DNA from: a virus
IMG/VR virus record: IMGVR_UViG_3300017759_000033
Span: 1-31,655 of that record
Strand: one strand, 5' to 3'
DNA: 31,655 nt
Position 1 is the stretch's first letter. Every line of letters begins with the position of its first letter. The position numbers and the translations under genes are program-made. Below are positions 29,478 through 31,655 of this stretch, piece by piece. The notes under the pieces are model-generated. The model was not told where the DNA came from and ran no database searches. It was given only the letters and a program-made list of their open reading frames with translations.

Positions 29478-29506
29478 TTTACAGTCTGTCAATAATCCTA
29501 TACTAT
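29478..29506 (+). promoter_or_regulatory. Promoter for the 29559 gene
   Basis: TTTACA (29478-29483), a 17-bp spacer, and TACTAT (29501-29506). The surrounding DNA has TGTCAATAA twice (29464 and 29487), which may be an operator. The ribosome-binding site AGGA is 6-7 nt before the ATG. Confidence 0.6.
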
Positions 29507-29558
29507 ATTTCTGCGGCCAGAAAATTATTAAAAACAAACGAGAAAAAACAGGAAAAAA

Positions 29559-30050
29559 ATGCAACACAAAATAACTATAAACGAAACAGATATTTATGAA
29601 GTTACAACCGATAGACCGCTATTCGAGACATTCCAGACACTAAAGCTCGATGCCGATACAATCAAAACTTTAAAAATAGAACTAAGACTCGCAAAGCGCA
29701 AAAGTGACGGAAGCGTCTACAGGTGGAAAAAATTAGGCGATGAACAAAAAAAACCTCTTTTGCACCTTTTAAAAAATCCTAGCGAATATATTTCTCCAGA
29801 GCAAAAAAAAGAGGCATACAGAAAAGAAACCGCGCGAAGACAAAAAGAAATTGATGCTGAATATCAAAGAAAAGTCGACGCTAGAAAACAGCATGAAAAA
29901 GATTTGAACAATCCAAAACTTTACAAAAACGTCATTTGTCGCAGATGCAATGGTAAAGGATATATTGCCGCATTTATGTATGTGGAGAATGGCCGTTGTT
30001 ATTCTTGCAATGGGACAGGCTACAAAAAGCGCAAAATTAAACAATCTTAA
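29559..30050 (+). CDS. DnaJ-type zinc-ribbon protein
   Basis: A 163-residue protein. Residues about 126-156 carry CRRCNGKGY, a short insert, then CYSCNGTGY, i.e. two C-x-x-C-x-G-x-G modules as in the DnaJ zinc-finger domain, but only one pair of repeats and no J-domain. The preceding part is a charged coiled coil (KKEAYRKETARRQKEIDAEYQRK). Such small proteins probably act as zinc-dependent adaptors; no catalytic function is implied. Base and codon use differ from neighbours: AT-rich, Arg by AGA and CGC, and none of the CGA, CTCGAG and GAGCTC abundance found elsewhere. Together with its own promoter this suggests recent acquisition. Confidence 0.75.
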   Translation: MQHKITINETDIYEVTTDRPLFETFQTLKLDADTIKTLKIELRLAKRKSDGSVYRWKKLGDEQKKPLLHLLKNPSEYISPEQKKEAYRKETARRQKEIDAEYQRKVDARKQHEKDLNNPKLYKNVICRRCNGKGYIAAFMYVENGRCYSCNGTGYKKRKIKQS

Positions 30051-30084
30051 AAACAACTTAAATCAACCACAAACCGGAGACACA

Positions 30085-31158
30085 ATGTCCGAGAACAATC
30101 AAACAATAACATTCCGACAATACCTCGAGGAATACACAACCCTAAGCGAGCCGACAATCAAATCATATTTGAGAGCTCACAAATGCACCGATACAAACAA
30201 ATACAAGAACGCACGAAAAGCCGTTAAAAATCTACACAAATTCTATGTGAATTTCCTTGGCAACTCCTCAGAGCTCGAGTCCAAGCTCCGACGAGCTCAA
30301 GAGTCAAACGAGGCACTAGTCCAAAACATGAACGAACTGCTTAGACATTGTGCAGAGCTCAAAGAGGAGACCGAGTCTCTCAATAGTATTAAGCTCGCGA
30401 GCGCCGCAAAGATACAACAACTTATCGAACATGAAAAGAAGCATTTCAAAGAGTTTGTAGACCTAAAAGAGCAAAACAACAAAGCACATGAAGCATTAGA
30501 GCGCGCCAGCTACACAAATCAAGACCTCAGAAGCGAGCTAAAGAGTTATGTCGATGAGGAATGCAAGTATATTCGAGAACTTGAAGCAGAAACCAAAGAG
30601 CTCAGAGCGCAACTTAGCACAACACGAAACGTTAACAATCAATTGCTCCAAGAATTAGAAGATGCGAACGATACATTCAATCTTGCATTCGAGACACAAG
30701 AAGGGCTCCACAATAGCCAAATCCAAGACCTCGAGAACGACTACAACGAAATCAGAAAAGAGAGAGACGAGCTCCACGAACAACTCGATGCCTACAAAGC
30801 GAAAGAGCCATTGACCCTCAAACAAACCTTGATCGATCAAGACCACACCAACCAAACCAAAACAGGAGACACAGTGAATATTAACACCGATAAAATACTC
30901 GACGAGCGCACGACTCGCCAAAAAGTCAAAGAGCAAGGCAAATCCGAAACCCGAGCCGAGCTCGCCGAATCCGGAATCGAGCTCGAAAACATTTTACCGA
31001 GTCCAACCGCCGAGATTCGAGCCCCAAGAATGATTCTCATTACATGGAATTCATACATGCAAACAGTGATTCGAGAAGACAATCGAGCTCTCGAATATCT
31101 CATTGAGAACTTCGACAACATAGAAAATGTCTGCTATGTGAATTTTGAAACTGTATAA
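30085..31158 (+). CDS. Long coiled-coil protein with possible internal start
   Basis: A 357-residue protein, ATG chosen for GGAG 6 nt upstream. Residues 1-50 are an N-terminal domain (TFRQYLEEYTTLSEPTIKSYL, helical and DNA-binding-like). Residues 55-235 form a long coiled coil with heptads of Leu, Glu and Lys. From about 264 the sequence becomes a separate small C-terminal domain ending in LEYLIENFDNIENVCYVNF. An in-frame GTG at 30874 sits 5 nt after ACAGGAG, a ribosome-binding block like that of the gene itself, so a shorter 94-residue product may also be made. I do not recognise the family; the coiled coil suggests a structural or regulatory partner. Confidence 0.7.
   Translation: MSENNQTITFRQYLEEYTTLSEPTIKSYLRAHKCTDTNKYKNARKAVKNLHKFYVNFLGNSSELESKLRRAQESNEALVQNMNELLRHCAELKEETESLNSIKLASAAKIQQLIEHEKKHFKEFVDLKEQNNKAHEALERASYTNQDLRSELKSYVDEECKYIRELEAETKELRAQLSTTRNVNNQLLQELEDANDTFNLAFETQEGLHNSQIQDLENDYNEIRKERDELHEQLDAYKAKEPLTLKQTLIDQDHTNQTKTGDTVNINTDKILDERTTRQKVKEQGKSETRAELAESGIELENILPSPTAEIRAPRMILITWNSYMQTVIREDNRALEYLIENFDNIENVCYVNFETV
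30874..31158 (+). CDS. Possible internal in-frame product (94 aa)
   Basis: It starts at GTG with GGAG 5 nt upstream inside the coiled-coil gene. The block ACAGGAGACACAGTG repeats the CCGGAGACACAATG arrangement before the parent ATG. The product would hold only the C-terminal domain (starting VNINTDKILDERTTRQKV). Either it is an alternative product or the remains of two formerly separate genes now fused. Confidence 0.4.
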   Translation: MNINTDKILDERTTRQKVKEQGKSETRAELAESGIELENILPSPTAEIRAPRMILITWNSYMQTVIREDNRALEYLIENFDNIENVCYVNFETV

Positions 31159-31180
31159 ATCTTTTCAATTTGTGATGTTT

Positions 31181-31208
31181 AAAGCCGAGACGATTCGTCT
31201 CGGCTTTT
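31181..31208 (+). terminator. Rho-independent terminator
   Basis: AAAGCCGAGACG (31181-31192), loop ATT, CGTCTCGGCTTT (31196-31207) plus TT: a perfect 12-bp stem with a T-tract. It ends the 29559-31158 unit. Confidence 0.9.
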
Positions 31209-31229
31209 CACGTTTTTATGTCGTATTTG

Positions 31230-31258
31230 TTGCGATTTGCTCCGATTTGCTGTAAAAT
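31230..31258 (+). promoter_or_regulatory. Promoter for the last gene
   Basis: TTGCGA (31230-31235), a 17-bp spacer, and TAAAAT (31253-31258). The short direct repeat GATTTGCT (at 31234 and 31244) falls within it. The transcript would include array R7. Confidence 0.55.
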
Positions 31259-31306
31259 TTGCACAAAACCCGACGGATTTATCGCAAATACGGCAAATCA
31301 CTATCC

Positions 31307-31339
31307 TTATCACTACCATCACTACCATCACTACCATCA
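31307..31339 (+). repeat. G-free 9-bp tandem array R7
   Basis: TT plus three ATCACTACC plus ATCA, running on into CCACC, followed by GGAGCTCCAGACATGG, the same as at arrays R2 and R5. It is 17 nt upstream of the ATG and downstream of a promoter and a terminator, so it is clearly in a 5' leader. Confidence 0.95.
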
Positions 31340-31356
31340 CCACCGGAGCTCCAGAC

Positions 31357-31626
31357 ATGGCCAGAACGGATGCCGAGAACAAAGCAATATTTGACAAAGT
31401 TCAACAACTCAAACGCGAGGGACTTGTCGATCGTAGAGCAAAAGCCGCGGCCTTTAGAATGTTTCGAGCCGGCGAGCTCTCGACAGCCATTAAAAAAGCA
31501 GATACACAGATCAAAAAGAGGCGCTCAAATTTGACGCTCAACGCTTTAAAAGTCGGAGCGGCGATTGTTGCTCGGAAAAAATCGCAGAGCAAGAACAAGA
31601 CCAGAAGGAGGAGAGGCAAACGATAA
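31357..31626 (+). CDS. Small basic protein, unknown
   Basis: An 89-residue, very basic protein (tail SKNKTRRRRGKR). Residues 1-55 are helical (ENKAIFDKVQQLKREGLVDRR-like start), and a hydrophobic patch (LKVGAAIVA, about 66-74) comes before the basic end. There is no known motif. It has its own promoter and terminator-bounded unit with array R7 and a GGAG ribosome-binding site, so it may be a separately controlled accessory gene. Basic tail and helices suggest DNA or RNA binding. Confidence 0.65.
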   Translation: MARTDAENKAIFDKVQQLKREGLVDRRAKAAAFRMFRAGELSTAIKKADTQIKKRRSNLTLNALKVGAAIVARKKSQSKNKTRRRRGKR

Positions 31627-31655
31627 TCTATGTGTCGGAACTAGACCCCCCCGTA

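Noticed and set aside
29310-29567. A reverse-strand 85-residue frame over the origin-like region.
   Set aside because: It has no ribosome-binding site, overlaps the promoter and start of the 29559 gene, and lies in AT-rich repeats.
1-31655. Terminal repeats or circular joining of the window ends.
   Set aside because: No sequence shared between the first and last bases was seen, so completeness of the genome cannot be judged.

Overview
The window is almost entirely one tailed double-stranded DNA bacteriophage genome (Caudoviricetes) or a large part of one. About 44 protein genes are packed on the + strand with ATGA/TAATG overlaps; only two small genes (8525-8698 and 24783-25376) lie on the - strand. 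No tRNA, rRNA, CRISPR array, integrase or DNA polymerase was seen. A tape measure gene, a single major tail protein and no sheath gene point to a siphovirus. Two near-consensus LexA operators (CTGT-N8-ACAG) suggest, but do not prove, a gammaproteobacterial-type host. Base use is distinctive: GAG, CTC and CGA codons dominate, so the hexamers GAGCTC and CTCGAG are extremely common.

Layout. 57-4031: packaging module (small terminase, a membrane-anchored Cys-rich protein, large terminase, portal). 4134-8146: a coiled-coil scaffold-like protein, small beta-rich structural proteins (two are paralogs), a repeat-rich fibre, an HNH-like basic protein and a Lys-rich phage protein. 8148-8817: a non-coding stretch with structured element copy 1, a small reverse-strand gene and the capsid promoter. 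8818-13944: major capsid, connectors, tail terminator, major tail protein, and a tail assembly chaperone pair joined by a likely -1 frameshift. 14002-21412: tape measure, a 1106-residue beta-propeller tail protein, and a tail hub. 21481-22454: probable lysis pair. 22451-24032: two DNA methyltransferases, the second carrying a fully overlapping gene in another frame. 24413-24780: structured element copy 2. 24783-29231: DnaQ-type exonuclease opposite two HTH regulators, a SWIM-finger protein, a RusA-type resolvase, a primase-like protein and a VapE-type SF3 helicase. 29232-29558: terminator, origin-like region and promoter. 29559-31626: a DnaJ-type zinc protein, a coiled-coil protein and a basic protein.

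The most unusual signals are non-coding. (1) Seven copies of a 33-39 bp G-free array of the 9-mer ATCACTACC, all on the + strand, each just upstream of a start codon at a gene-module boundary. (2) A roughly 350-bp element present twice, 16 kb apart. Each copy begins with a LexA-like operator and holds hairpins that differ by compensatory and G-U changes, which suggests an RNA read on the + strand. (3) A 498-nt open frame inside the cytosine methyltransferase gene whose product has the motifs of a recognisable phage protein family. (4) A 13-mer, AGACCCGGACAAA, present five times (one with a mismatch), three of them 14-15 bp upstream of the ATCACTACC arrays.

All functions are assigned by reading motifs and gene order. 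No database search was possible.
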